A DNA stretch of 64,000 nt, from positions 62,001 through 126,000 of the forward strand of contig OX155973.1 of assembly GCA_944548615.1 (NCBI GenBank). The letters are read 5' to 3'. Position numbers and translations under genes: made by a program. Positions 42,230 through 54,477 of the stretch are shown one piece after another (within the stretch, counting starts at the first letter, position 1; each line of letters begins with the position of its first letter). Origin of the DNA: Micropterix aruncella (Eukaryota > Arthropoda > Insecta > Lepidoptera > Micropterigidae). Below the pieces are notes generated by a model. The model had not been told where the DNA came from. It worked only from the letters and a program-made list of their open reading frames with translations, and ran no database searches.

Positions 42230-43051
42230 ACCTAACCTAGTCGCAATCTTTAAAAAATATATATTTCAGTAGTGTCACCCCATCGCTTTCCCGGCAAGTA
42301 GCCAAGGACTTATGTAAGAATTTTGAGCGTAATACCCCTTTGGGAAGGAGGTAGATCTGATTCAAAGTTCAAGTTAAAGAAAACATTGATACTTATACTA
42401 CTAAGCAACCTAAATAATGACTTACCCAGGCGAGCTAATTGAAATAATTTAAATATTATGTAATATAAATACTATAACAGAGAAATTAAAAACTATATTA
42501 GTGTAAATTAGCATAAATATGTAAAAGCAGTAGCATAACTGTAAGTAAAAATTCTATTAGACTAAATTAGTAATAACATCAAGTAGAATAATTTTGGTAA
42601 ACCAAGCTAATTAAGATAAGTTAGGTTAGGTTAGGTTAGGTTAGGGCATAAGTATAGATATCTAGTATGAATCATTTTATTAGTGTAATCATTTGTTATT
42701 GTAATTGTAAACAAAGTAAGTATACCAGGATAATTAGTATAGGTTAGGTTAGATTAGTAAGTAGGCATATTAATTTAGTGGAAAAGCATATTTATAAGTG
42801 TATATTCAGCTAGTTATGATAGGAGATATAGGTTAGATTAGGTTAGGTTAGGAAGTTAATGCATCTACTTAACGTAAAAAGTTATAATAGTTAATAAAAG
42901 TATAATAGGTAATAGATAATATAAGTCAGATATAAACACATTATTGTTAGTTACCCACTGAAAAGGCACTAGCCTTAGTGGGGAACTGTGACATGTAATT
43001 TGAATCTTTTTTTATGAATAAAGACTACTACCAAAAAAAAAAAAAAAAGTG
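42230..43051 (+). repeat. Retrotransposed 3' end with poly(A) and TTAGG units
   Basis: Non-coding, A/T-rich, ending GGGGAACTGTGACATGTAAT, then AATAAAGACTACTACC and about 16 A at 43035-43050. Five TTAGG units lie at 42621-42645, with shorter runs at 42743 and 42839. 42265-42300 (CCCCATCGCTTTCCCGGCAA) is the inverse of 46797-46833. Confidence 0.6.
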
Positions 43052-43245
43052 AAAGTATTGTTGGCGAGCAATAATCCAGCATCCCACAACTAGATTTCAT
43101 CGGATGCAATTTTGTCTTGGAAGTTCTTTACTGGATCGCTTAAGCATTTACAATTCAATGTAATTGCCCTGAACCTACTGGCGGGAAATGAAATAATTCC
43201 GCAATGCGGTCGAGTGTGATCTATGATGAAGATGGTATGCATACT

Positions 43246-44075
43246 CATTAATGACTTATGGACTACTATTTTGGGGAAATGCCGCAACTAGTATAGGAAA
43301 CTTTCTTTTGCAAAAGAGAGCACTGCGCAGCATGTATCAGGTAACGACTAGGACCTCATGCAAAGAATATTTCAGCAAGGCAAGGGTAATGACTATGTAT
43401 TCGGCGTTCATATACCAGTGTTTAATGTATGCTAGACAGCACCTCACAGAAACTGCAATTAATTCAGACATTCACTCGCATCATACCCGCGGTATCTCCC
43501 TTTTATGCGTACCCCGAATACGACTGGCAAAAGTACAGAAAAGCTACTTGTACCTTAGCATTAAATTCTATAATCTACTCTCTACAAAATTTAAACAGCT
43601 GGAGGACATAAAATTCAAAAAACATCAAGGAGATGCTGATAGGCCACCCTCTCTATAATCTGGCCGTGTTTGAGGGCTATGATTTTTCAAATATTGTGCC
43701 CATTTAAATTACTTAAAAGAGTAGAGCCTTATTGTCTGATTATTTTATATGGTCTTATATCTGTACTTTTAGTTTAAAATGCATAACGTAGATTTAATTT
43801 GATTATTTAACATTTTACTGACAATTTGAATATTACGATGAATAATTTTACTACGTATCTTTTTAAATTACTAACTACTTCAAATATTAGGCTTCTGTTT
43901 TGATTATTTATATTTATAATTTGACAATCTAGTAGTTAATTCTTGACTACCTATGTATTTTCAGTAAAGAGTAGTAACGAGACTTACTACCGAGCACAAT
44001 TATTTTGACACGTCCAAGAGCGGTCTTTAGCCGTCAATTGGACACGACGAAAATGTAATGTAATGTAATACACAC
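43246..44075 (+). pseudogene. LINE family C, ORF2 C-terminus and 3' end
   Basis: The frame 43251-43658 reads MTYGLLFWGNAATSIGNFLL, LRSMYQVTTRTSCKEYFSKA and YLYLSIKFYNLLSTKFKQLE, a Jockey-type ORF2 end. The 3' part ends GTCAATTGGACACGACG with ATGTA units. It is a close relative of the minus-strand copy at 54955-55866. A frameshift after QGDADRPP changes the last codons. Confidence 0.88.
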
Positions 44076-44922
44076 AGGTTTAAATCTGGAAATGGTCTTA
44101 ATCGTCTCGGGGTGGGGGTGGGGGGTCAAAATGGATATTTCTGTCTTCTATATCTGGAAAAAACTTTTTGCGCGTTCACAAAACTTTCCCTCCTGGTCGA
44201 TTAGTGGGCCGGGATAGTAAGACCCTACTTATATCCGTCCGATGACGGTATTTTGGTTTTTGACGTTTGGGCTGTGAGACAATTATACGCGCGAAATATG
44301 ATTACGCATTTTCATAGAAGCACTGACCGTCATTCCTCGCTAAACCACTGACATGACACTCGAAATAAAAAAAAACAAACCCACCAATAGTGAATGGATT
44401 TGGACAGAGCCATTACGCATTCTGCTGCTCTTTGGCGGAAGCTAAACTGCAGTTTTATCAGCAGAGTGAAAAACACATTAACAAGTGGCTTATGACGAAA
44501 AGTAGAAGTGACTGTAAAAAATGGTAACTCACATCCTGACGTAGGCTATGATAATTGTTTTACGGATCTTATAATAATAATGTATTATATTATAATATTC
44601 ATATATTATTTTTAAATTTTTACAATTTTGATAAAATTTATGCCGTATACATTTTAGCTATCTATTATTTTATCTTATTTTTGATAATTTAAATGATGTA
44701 TGTGATGACGAATCAATATTTAAAATATCTATTAGCATTTATGTATTTTTAGCAATGTGCCTAAGTTTTATGTCCTTAAGACTCATAATATTATTCGATC
44801 AATATATCTTTCATTTTACCATTAATGTAATGATTTTTACCACAACGCATAACAATGGATCATGACATGAACTTTATTAGTAATATTGATAATGATAGGC
44901 ATAATACTGCGGATATAAATAT
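44076..44922. other. Dispersed repeat fragment and AT-rich flank
   Basis: 44095-44235 (GGAAATGGTCTTAATCGTCT, TTAGTGGGCCGGGATAGTAA) is shared in inverse with 21518-21640 and partly with 60430-60930. The rest is AT-rich with no gene. Confidence 0.4.
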
Positions 44923-46376
44923 ATGCAGGAGCATCCTTTCAGAAAAAAGGCCATAAAATTCTTAGCTATGGATATTAGAAGTTTGAACAAAAATTACGAT
45001 AGTCTAGTAATCTTCTTGCAACATCTCAATGTAGACATTGATGTAATTATACTGACTGAAACTTGGAATGGTAAATTTTACAGAGAGAAGCATATTCCAG
45101 CTACAGCCAAAACTATTGCAATACACGAATGCGATAGCGTAGAGTCTTGTAACTGTCAGCCTCTACAAAGAGAAATTTCTTGGAAATATCTAGGCATCAC
45201 TCTAGATTGCTTTCTCCGTTGGGATTCTCATATACATAACGTGGCTACGAAGGTGCGAATCCTTGGATATGTTTTCAAAGAACTGAGGAATATACTGGAT
45301 TCCAAAACACTAAAAACTGTTTAGTATGCTTTATGTGAATCGCTTATTACTTACGGCATAATTGGATGGGGTGGATGTGGTAAAACCCTGCTAGAGCCAT
45401 TGCAAGTTGCGCAGAAATTTATATTAAAAATTATTCTACGTAGACCATACCGCCATCCCACTAATGAACTTTATAAGGAAGCTAAAGTTCTTGATTGTAG
45501 GCAACTTTTTCGAAAAACTTCCCTCTTAAGGCTATCTTTGGACAATAACTCAAATTTAGGAATAATTCAGAACCGGCGACCAACGAGACAAGTTTTAGAA
45601 AATAGCGTAATAATACCCAGAAGGAAGACATCATTTGGACAAAGACATTACTCTTTCATTGCGCCGAGATTTTACAATCTGATCAATATAGAAATAAAAA
45701 TGAATTTGACATTTAGGGAATTCAAAAATAAATTAAAGAAATGGTTATCGAATCACGACAGACTAACCATACATCAAATGTTAGAAATAATAGTATAATA
45801 AAACTTAGGTGCACAAATTATTAACATATTTTTAAACATATATGTTAAGTATATTTTAACATTCAACTAACTACCAAAAAATATTTGACTTTGACAATGA
45901 ATTATACTTTTTTGACTAGGTATTTTTATATTAAATCCTATATTACTTAACATATATTAAATATTAATGACTGTTTCTTTCTTTTCCCACATATAACTTT
46001 ATTTATATTATTTAATCGAATTTTATATTATATTTATTGCCGATTAAATAATGGAATTGCATTTTATTTATTATATTATCTTTTATATATTTTTTTATTA
46101 TTATTTTTTTTAATTTTATTCTGAAGACCACATTTTAGGGCAATTTAGTGTCATTAGCTTTTTACTAAAACTTGTACATTTGTAAGCAACCAAGCAATCA
46201 AGCAAACTTGATTGTAATATTGGAGTCCTGTCCACCCTAGAACGGGCTAGTCCCAGTTGGGTGACAGAAACAAATAAGCAAAAGGTTAAGGTTTTGCCAT
46301 TCGGTTCCTGTTATTTTTGTAAGCTAATCAATGTTTTATAGTAATTAATTCTTAAATAAAATAAATAAATAAAATA
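44923..46376 (+). mobile_element. Internally deleted LINE: endonuclease start fused to RT end
   Basis: The frame starts with FLAMDIRSLNKNYDSLVIFL and DVIILTETWN, the N-terminus of the apurinic-like endonuclease of LINE ORF2. After about 45 codons it passes directly into EISWKYLGITLDCFLRWDSH and ATKVRILGYVFKELR, which belong to the region after the RT palm. A TAG at 45322-45324 interrupts, then ITYGIIGWGGCGKTLLEPLQ to RRKTSFGQRHYSFIAPRFYN and the end at 45798. The 3' part has GAACGGGCTAGTCCCAGTTG and an AAATAAAT tail. Most of endonuclease and RT is deleted within a continuous frame. Confidence 0.85.
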
Positions 46377-46914
46377 ATAGTTGCCACATTTGATACATGA
46401 TAATATATACATTTACTTGACTATATTTAAAACAAATTAAAGTAGTTTCAAGTATAAACTTCTCATGTCAAACTTGAGTGTTTTCTTTCATAAAAATAAG
46501 CATATCGAGCGTTTTTATTTTTATTTTGTAATTGAAATTTGGTAAACATTTGTTAAGCCAAAATCACATTGTGAAATTTTGTTTGGGGTATCTCACATAC
46601 AAGCTACACTAATAATAATAAAATTCCGCCTTATATTTTAACCTAATATTACCACAGAGTCGGGAGAGGCTAGCCATGAAACGAACCGCGCTTCTCGAGG
46701 TGTCGCAATGGAACCCAGTCGGGTTCGACCGCCGGTTGAGAGAGAGCGCGCGCATCGATTTTATTTATGAAATTAATATTCAGATGAAATCATTCCTTGG
46801 CTACTTGCCGGGAAAGTCTTGGGGTGACAAACCCGTTTTTTTTTGTATACATGATGTGATATAAACGCGTTATATACGCGGCCATACATTGCATAACAGC
46901 ATTATATATTTATT
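46377..46914. other. AT-rich flank and shared repeat
   Basis: 46797-46833 (CTTGGCTACTTGCCGGGAAA and GTGACA) is inverse to 42262-42300. GAGAGGCTAGCCATGAAACG starts a GC-richer patch. No gene recognised. Confidence 0.35.
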
Positions 46915-47065
46915 AATTTATTTATTTTATTTAAGAATTAATTACTATAAAACATTGTTTTTGCTTATAAAAATAACAGGAACTGAATGGCAAAACCTTA
47001 ACCTTTTGCTTATTTGATTCTGTCACCCAACTGGGACTAGCCCGTTCTCGGATGGACAGGATAAT
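46915..47065 (-). repeat. LINE 3' end, inverse of 46205-46376
   Basis: The minus strand gives the same CTGTCC…GAACGGGCTAGTCCC block, GGTTAAGGTTTTGCCATTCA and the ATTAATTCTTAAATAAAATA tail as the element ending at 46376. A second insertion of the same LINE family in the opposite direction. Confidence 0.85.
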
Positions 47066-47622
47066 GATTATATATTTTTTCGTGCGCATTATATATTTTT
47101 TCGTGCATATTTGCATATATATTTCAGCATTTTGATAATAATAATAATATTAAAACGCTTTATTGACGAATCATACATATTTTATTTCCACAGTCGTGTG
47201 ATGTCATAACAATCATCATACTATTTATTCAGTTTGAAACAGATCAATTAGTATGCGCATATAATGTAACCGATTATTATGCACTATTACGGATTGACGG
47301 CGTCAATTGCAAAGTCGCCCATGCGCCCATTGTAAAAACGGTCTACATTTGCGTAACCAACGTGCCGACCGGCGCACTTATGCAAACTCCAGCGGGCTGA
47401 AGGAATGTTAAGAGGCACACGGCGTTATTCTTCAAAGACAACCGGACTGCAGTCCGTTAGGGGCGTGGTTAGGGGCGTATCGAGTGTTTCGTATTTTTTT
47501 AATAATTCTTTTATAGGATCGTGCTTTGATGTGGAAATACAAATAATAAAAGCCACTCACAAAACCGCGAAGGACTTCCAGGATTGGATTGAAAAATGCT
47601 TATGTTTAAATAAGATGTATGT
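47066..47622. other. No recognised gene
   Basis: Contains a GC-richer patch at 47340-47480 (CCGACCGGCGCACTTATGCA) and a 96-codon unrecognised frame. Nothing further supported. Confidence 0.3.
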
Positions 47623-48430
47623 ATGGATGTTCAATCAGAAAATATTTTTTCTCAAAATACCCTATCAACGAGGTTTTCCGAAGATAATCATATGATAGTA
47701 CCCAGAAGGTATACTACTTTTGGTCAGCGAACCTATACATTAATTGCCCCAAGGTTTTTCAATGCTCTTCCTGGCGACATAAAATCAGCACAAAATAAGA
47801 CCTACTTTAAAAGGCTGCTTAGAAACTGGCTTGTAAAAGAGGGAAGACAAGGAATTTAAAAAATACCGGACATTATAACCTAACCCGGACATTTGAACAT
47901 TTTGAATCTTATATTGTATTAAATTATTATTATTATTTTATTTATTATTATTATTATTATTCTTTTGTTTTAACGTATATTAAGAGATAATTTGTTTTAG
48001 TTTTAACACTATTTTATCTTAGTTATAAGTAAAATGCAGGATTATTTTGTTTAAATTCTTATTCTAATTTCTACAGTTTTAAATTGTTTTGTTTTTTTTA
48101 TTTTTTTTAATGTTTTTTTTTTATGATTTGAATTTTTTTGCTGTCATTTTAATTTTCCACTTCTAACTTTAATTTAATTATTTAATTTAATCAAGTCATT
48201 TTTAATATTGTTTTGCAATTCCATTTTGTGCATACATGGAATATATGCCACTCTTATAAACACGGTATTTGTGCAAGCACATTAAAGAAAAAAAAATGTT
48301 TACCTTAGAACAGGTCCCGGCCTAGTTAGGTGACGTTGCCACTAGACTATGCATTGTATTCTTTTTCCTGCTTTTGATTCAATTTTGAAAGTATTCCTAA
48401 GCTGAAATTGTTTACTTTTTAATTATTTGC
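47623..48430 (+). pseudogene. LINE ORF2 end and 3' region
   Basis: Reads IVPRRYTTFGQRTYTLIAPR and FFNALPGDIKSA, ending LLRNWLVKEGRQGI before TAA at 47857-47859. This is the same C-terminal pattern as 45600-45798 but a different family. The 3' region holds GGTCCCGGCCTAGTTAGGTG at 48316, a motif shared in inverse near 49100. Confidence 0.75.
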
Positions 48431-48676
48431 ATTACTATTAAAAAAAAAATTAAAAAAATGTGCTGAGTTTTCGAGTGTGGCATGTAGGTTTAATTGGAGT
48501 CCTTTCGCCATCGGCGAATGATCACCCTTCACCCATCCATCTCAAAAACCAAGAGTACCCTTTTGCAAAATAAAATCTCTCCAATAGAGCCCAATTGAGG
48601 CGAAAACAATGAATAAATCACAATATTAATTAAATAAACGAATGCCGTTTCTTTAATATAGGATGATAGTCCGAAA
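48431..48676. other. Short flank
   Basis: Nothing recognised; AT-rich with a CGCCATCGGCGAATG hairpin at about 48507. Confidence 0.25.
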
Positions 48677-48961
48677 TATTTGTTTGTTTGTTTGTTTGTT
48701 TCTACTCTTTATTGTGAAATTTCATAATGGGCGGGTTTATTGTCATATGACAATTTCTTACAACCAACCTACTATGACGTGTTTATATTTATGTGTGCGT
48801 GTAACATGTATGTAAGTGTGTGTCTTGTTATTGCATTCGATCGACAGAATCGAAAATGCAATTCCGTTAATTTGATCCCAACGGAAAATGGTGACCCAGC
48901 CGGGAATCGAACCCGGGACCTTACAATGTAAGATCAGGCTACCTAACCACTATGCCACCGA
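48677..48961 (-). repeat. tRNA-derived SINE, full length
   Basis: On the minus strand it starts GGTGGCATAGTGGTTAGGTA (A box) and continues to GGTCCCGGGTTCGATTCCCG (B box GGTTCGATTCC, perfect) in a tRNA-like head, then the core with TCGATCGAATGCAATAACAA, and ends in AAACAAACAAACAAA. It is the reference for the truncated copy at 8363 and the split copy at 36677. The internal promoter looks intact. Confidence 0.93.
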
Positions 48962-49735
48962 TTATATTTTATTTATTAATTTTAGTAATGTACAGCGGTT
49001 TGCAACAAGCGTAACACTAAACTTAGGTAATATGTAATAACATTGAATAAAATTTATCTTAAAAAATAATGAACCCAAGACAAGTTGTGTAACGCTTATA
49101 ATGAGGTCGGTCCCATGTCGCCCAACTAAGTGAAAACTTGTTCTAGGGCAAACATTTTAAACATATACAAGTTTAAAAGAAGAAAACATGTTCAAACGAA
49201 GAAAAACTGTTTTAAAAAAACGAAAATAAAAAACATTGGAATAAATAAAATTCTATTTATAAGCGTATATAAAAATAAAATATAGAAATATGTATTTATG
49301 ATAATAAAAACAATGAAATAAACAGATTCGCTTCGCTTAAATAATAAGTTATATAATCATAACATAAAATATAAATAAAATTTATAATGTTTATAAAAAA
49401 ATAAATAGTCACTGATAAAAAATAATAGTAACAGTAAAGTTTCTAAAAAAATAAAATAGTCACAGAGAAAAATTAAAATAATAGTACTATTCACAAAGTG
49501 TAGCCAAACAGAGCTAGATAGTTGAGAGTTCTTGATGTATTCGGGACCTTCCTGGCCCAAGCATCCACGAAACCAGTTGTTTCTTAAACATTGATATACT
49601 CGAGCTAATCGTTATGCTTGCAGGTAGGATGTTATATATCTTAGGCCCAAGATGAGCAAAATTTCTGTGGAGAAATGACGTTACTCCTTCGGGGATCTGC
49701 AACGCAGTCACTAATGACTATTTTATTGACTATTT
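48962..49735 (-). pseudogene. LINE ORF2 end and 3' region
   Basis: The minus strand reads EGVTSFLHRNFAHLGPKIYN, ILPASITISSSISMFKKQLV and SWMLGPGRSRIHQELSTI, a LINE C-terminus (F-GPKIYN-LP...FK-L). The untranslated part runs down to AAATAAAATATAAT at 48962, directly against the SINE head. Confidence 0.75.
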
Positions 49736-50809
49736 TACAATTGCGTTTTTTTTCTTCTAACTATTGGCTAATGACTATTAATATTATTACTGATTATGAT
49801 TATGGCTATGATTATGATTATGATTATGGCTAATGACTATTAATATTATTACTGATTTGTTTGTATTTGTGTTTTTTCTTTAAAATATCTTCTCGTATGA
49901 AAATTTGTGAAATTATCCTTTATTTGTTTGATTATTTAGTACTATTGTCCACATGAAAATTCTACGAAGTTATGTAAGAATTTTCATTAAAAATATTGGG
50001 AAATGTTGTTTCCTCTATATAACCTAGAAAATCTGCGCTTGGGTGTTCAAAGTTCATACCTTGCAATACCGACGTTCATACCTTATACCTTAATAGGTAT
50101 ATATTTAAATATTATACTTGTTATTTTTGTTAGTTTTTGACATAACCAAGTGTAGGAATTCCTATCAACTGGTTTGATACTATAAAATAAAAAATGGTAC
50201 GTCTTATTTGTTTAGTTTGCTGGGATTTAATATATTAAGAACGAAGCGACCTAAAATCATTTTCACATATAACATGCGCACTTCTAGAACATGCATTTCC
50301 TTAAATGTGAGTTCTGATGCATACGTGAACGGTCCACGATTGTCGATCTACGATTTTTTTACGTTAGTATACAACTTAATGTTTGATAATACATACGTAT
50401 ATTTTTTACACCTCGCTTATTAGTAAGGGAGGACAATTAAATAGCCGAACGATTACAAGTTAAGCCTTGTTACGAGAAAGTTTAGCGAGAACTTATTAAC
50501 TTATGTTTTTTGAACCATTAATATCTCTCCATCTTAAGTCCCATAAATTCTCAAAATGCAAATTCCACAAAAAAGCCTCTATAATTTTCCGTACTTTCTC
50601 CGAGATGAACTCCCGTGAATCACAACAGTCACTGATCGCTATCTACTTGTGAGTGATGGTATAGATAGGTAGACGCTGCGGTGCGCAGAGCGACCGCCCG
50701 CTCACTACCGGCTACGTAACAAAAGAGTTTACAAAATGATGCACATTAAACGAATCGCACAGCGGAACCAGTCAATGCCCTCTCTTTCATTTCATATTCA
50801 TATAACTAA
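49736..50809. other. AT-rich, with a family-A remnant
   Basis: A TTATGATTATGAT run with GGCTAATGACTATTAATATT repeated lies at 49770-49855. 50145-50180 (AAGTGTAGGAATTCCTATCA) is a remnant of the family-A 3' end. No gene. Confidence 0.45.
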
Positions 50810-51481
50810 AGTACGGGCCAAAGGAACGTTCCGATGGGGTAATAAACAGAGCTGTCAGCAAGGATGCGGCTAACGTCGATATTGCTTATCGATGAATTAC
50901 GCTTGCTCGATGAAACATTATACATCTGCATTTATTATAGTACCGATTGATATATTTATTAATATTTTCGGTTTAAGTAATATTTTAGAATTAAAGTACA
51001 TAATTACATAATGACCTAATTATGTGATGTGAGATATTAAATGAGTATTTAATAGATCACTGATTATCATGGCATGGCATATCATAGGTCATTATTCATT
51101 TCTAAACTGTCATTAGTAAAATGTTATCGTGGTATTTTGTAATAATGAGTCCCACATATGTATGTTATGAAATGCTGCGCGGATAAAACATCATTACTTG
51201 CCTATCAGTTGAGCAATGGAGATCATATTTTCTAACTATTTCTATTGAAGTTGAAGGGTGATATTAACATGCAGACTCGCTGCTTTATACATAACATTTT
51301 GTCATTTTTTGACGAACTGAAAAGTGACCCGACAATAGTTTCGCTGCTCAATCTCAATAATATAATAATCTGATAGATAATCTGCGAAGGTTACGATACG
51401 CATCCCTACAAGCAGGTAGTAAAAGGGGCGGGTCGGCCTAATGATTTATTGCCTCACCGGAACGTTCCTTTGGCCCGTACT
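50810..51481. mobile_element. Non-coding DNA transposon with about 37-bp ends
   Basis: AGTACGGGCCAAAGGAACGT followed by TCCGATGGGG at the left is mirrored by the inverse at 51445-51481 with few mismatches. GGAACGTTCC inside each end is itself a palindrome. The 672-bp element has no frame. The target duplication is unclear (TA or similar), so the superfamily is not assigned. Confidence 0.8.
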
Positions 51482-51809
51482 ATAGCCCTCGCTCAATAGT
51501 TCTTTATATTCAATGCTTCAGAAGGGTTTCTAAGTTATAGGGTAGGTGGGCAAGGCCCTGCAATTTTAGGTTTTTTGAAAATTTTGGAGAATTAGGGATA
51601 GATTTTTTTTCAGTTTTATATTGTAGTTTTACATTAGGTCCTTACCTATAACCCCTGAAAATAACAGGCATGTTCAATCATCAGTTGCAGAGAAATCTAA
51701 AATTATATATTTTTAAAAAATGCAGGGGGTTGCCCCGAAAAATGAGGCGAAACCACGCACTTTCAACGTGGCGTCGTCTTCAACTATGTAAGCAATGATA
51801 TCGAGGAAC
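51482..51809. other. Flank, no gene
   Basis: No recognised feature. Confidence 0.25.
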
Positions 51810-51813
51810 TTAA

Positions 51814-52499
51814 CCCCTCGCGTACCAGACGGCCCGAAACGTCCAGAATTGATATTTACCGTCGAACCCCAGACGGCCCGAAATGGCCAGGCGAGGCCGA
51901 CCGCTAATTATGGATTATTTAATCTTACTGTCTCGCACCAACCACTTAGCCAGTAGTATGTGCGAGGAGCGGAGAAAATTCTCTACCGTTTGGTAGCCAG
52001 ATAAGTATTTTTCGTCACGTTGACTAGCCACTACAAATTTTTGAAGATCCATAGTGCCGCGATCGCTCGGCCGGTAAACAAGACGTTCGAGACGTAAAGA
52101 GAAAAAACGTTCGTTTGTGTGATTATATCGTCATAATCGTAACTTCTTTATATATTATAATGATACTATTATTTATTCGAGTAGAAATTTCATACCGAGG
52201 GTTTACCGAAATGAGTATTTTGAACAAAAATATTTCTTTTATCGCCAGTGGCTAATTTTTATCGTTAGTACAACTTTGACTAATAATTATGAATAATCTT
52301 TATTGCTTTACATAACGACGTTACAAATATCTAATAGCAAATTTCAATAGGAACATAAAACAGGTCTTTTTTAGACGATCGGTGTGACAGTTTCGGAGTA
52401 ATCGTTTTTTTTCTGAAACGCCATCTTTTTTTTGAGACTCGCGAATATCTTATGGGCCGTAAGGCACACATTAAAATTCAAACCGCGGGCCGCGAGGGG
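51814..52499. mobile_element. piggyBac-type non-autonomous element
   Basis: TTAA flanks it at 51810-51813 and 52500-52503, and the ends are CCCCTCGCG and the inverse CGCGAGGGG. TTAA duplications with C-rich ends are diagnostic of piggyBac. CAGACGGCCCGAAA occurs twice near the left end (51827, 51874). The 686 bp has no transposase frame. Confidence 0.87.
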
Positions 52500-52503
52500 T
52501 TAA

Positions 52504-53369
52504 CGCTCGAATGTGAAGCTAAACCAGGCAGTTCATCACCATAAGTTCAATTGCGAAAATAGCTTAAACCGTTTTGGAAAAACTCAGCTTGCAAGGACAA
52601 GAAATATTACATGAAAACACGAAAAAACAGACTTACTGCATTTTCCAGGCTCACCTTCGGCCGAATTTCTTCCGTCAGCTCGCTCCGATGCACATCAGGT
52701 CGCCAGAAGTCCGGAAGCCGTACCCTCGCAGTCTGCCATATTAGCAGATCGACAGCGCTGGTACCGCAGCACAGCAGTCATTCGCCGCTGAGTATGCCAT
52801 GTACGCCTATCTACACAGTTGATCGCCTCGCAAGATATCTGTCTCGGGGCGCACAGCCCTGCGAAGCTACACCCAGAAAGCCGGGTCAATGGGCCCGGTT
52901 CCAACGGACTCCCCCCCCCCCATCCCCTCTCCCCCAAAAGGGCAATTGCCCGGCGGAATACGTCACAAGCCTTAAACATGGCTCGTCGTCACCGAATCAC
53001 GGAGTGCTTTCTGTGTCTGACATTGTGCGTCGCGCAGAATACGGGTCGAGATTTACCGGGAGATTTTTATTTTACAACCAGCGAATGGGCGGATTCCCTC
53101 GCAGTGGTTCATTTCCTGCAGGTGTACGCTAACTGTTTTTTCGCACTTATTCACGGTCTGTCAACGGCAAAACAGGGTGTAGCAGTCGTGTGAGGGGTCA
53201 TGCCGCTCATCCTTGGGGCGGATGCTTAAAAACTCCCCCTTCGAATTGATGCACTTCCACCTAAGGACACATAGCTACTGTACGCGCTGGAATAATAGAA
53301 CGGGGGCTAGTAAGCCCCGTTCTCTCGGGAGCTGAATAGGTATTCGTGTACTTATTTTATTTTATTTTT
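52504..53369. other. GC-rich repeat block, no gene
   Basis: Contains GGGCGCACAGCCCTGCG and GAAAGCCGGGTCAATGGGCC (52846-52896), shared with 32150-32220, and a run of 11 C at 52911. Long frames on both strands are composition artefacts. It may be the 5' end of a retroelement. Confidence 0.4.
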
Positions 53370-54359
53370 ATTTTCATTCCTTAGGAAAACGTGAACGTAG
53401 AAACATGCATATTCTTTCCCTTCTTTATAACATCCTCAACAATCCTACCGCTCCCTCCTACCTAACCGAAAAATTCAATCACTTAGGAAGTCATGGTCTT
53501 TCACTCCGTTCCAGTCAGGATATATTGAGATGTCAACCACAACGGGCGAACCCGTCACCGCAGGACGTTTTAACGATTCATCGTTCTATCGACCGTGCAG
53601 TGAGCGTAGAAGACTTTGGACATAACAAATCCGACGTCTAGCTACGCCACAACCCGTTAGAGACCAACGCCTTACCGCGAGTAGCCAGGTATGTTACCTG
53701 GCGGGCGGCACTCGCGCCCTAACTACCAATTGTGACCAGATTTCTCCGGTCTCTCGATTGGTTCCGAGTTCGAGGTCGCTTGCGCGGTCCTCTCCCTTAC
53801 GAAGCGGTGAAACGGAGTGCACCGAATCTATCGCGGACCAAGGCGTCCTTTGCCCGACTCTGAACCGGGATCGGATGGCCAATGGTCATTTCAAGAGCAG
53901 TCGCCGTAAGGTAGACAACTACCCCCGCTCTATAGGAAACAATACAGTTCCCAGACTCCCCCGATTGTTAGTCGGAGAGCACAATCGATTAGCTTGCGCC
54001 GCTCGGTGCGCAGACCGTCCAGGAGCGCCAGAGGATTGATTCCCAGGGGAGACTGGTTGACCCAGTGTCCTACCCAGGCTCGCACCCCATGCGTGGAGGC
54101 CATCGGATGGGTGTTGACCCGTGAGTGTGACCGACCCTGAAACAGAATGGGTCTTCGTGGCCAACTCAGCGAGGGCCCATTAGCTCCCAGTCAGGATAGT
54201 AAAATTGCGATTTCAACTCACAATTCTTCTTTTTTTACTTATTCCTTCGCCGTTAATGCAGCTAGAATATGGAACCAGCTCCCGCCAGAATCAAACGCAC
54301 CAACGGTTTCTACCTTTCAAGTGTCTCTGAAAAAGCATTTCATGTCCCTAAATTCCTAG
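53370..54359 (+). pseudogene. LINE ORF2 C-terminus split by Rep650
   Basis: Left piece: MHILSLLYNILNNPTAPSYL, EKFNHLGSHGLSLRSSQD. The right piece from 54187: SQDSKIAISTHNSSFFTYSF, AVNAARIWNQLPPES and TFQVSLKKHFMSLNS before TAG at 54357-54359. The two join in frame if the Rep650 copy and one duplication are removed. The conserved AARIWN-LP segment identifies a Jockey-type ORF2 end. Intact apart from the insertion and 5' truncation. Confidence 0.88.
53523..54186 (-). repeat. Rep650 retroposon, full length
   Basis: CCAGTCAGGATA lies at 53511-53522 and 54187-54198. The hairpin is at 53542-53555 (inverse ACGGG-TTCG-CCCGT), and TTGACATCTCAATA forms the 3' tail in sense. The 5' end is the inverse of GAGCTAATGGGCCCTCGCTG. 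The 664-bp insertion splits a LINE frame, which proves that it is a discrete insertion. Confidence 0.95.
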
Positions 54360-54477
54360 TTATCCTAGGTCTCATCCCATCCTCTCCTATCCTTCGCTCC
54401 TTGCGAATTATTCCAAATCCTAATTTTATTTAAAAAAAAATGCATTTTTGTTACTTGATTAATTTTTGTTATGTAAT

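Noticed and set aside
52611..53132. A 173-codon gene in GC-rich sequence
   Set aside because: It overlaps equally long frames on both strands, has a poly-C run, and shares repeats with 32.1 kb; best explained by composition.
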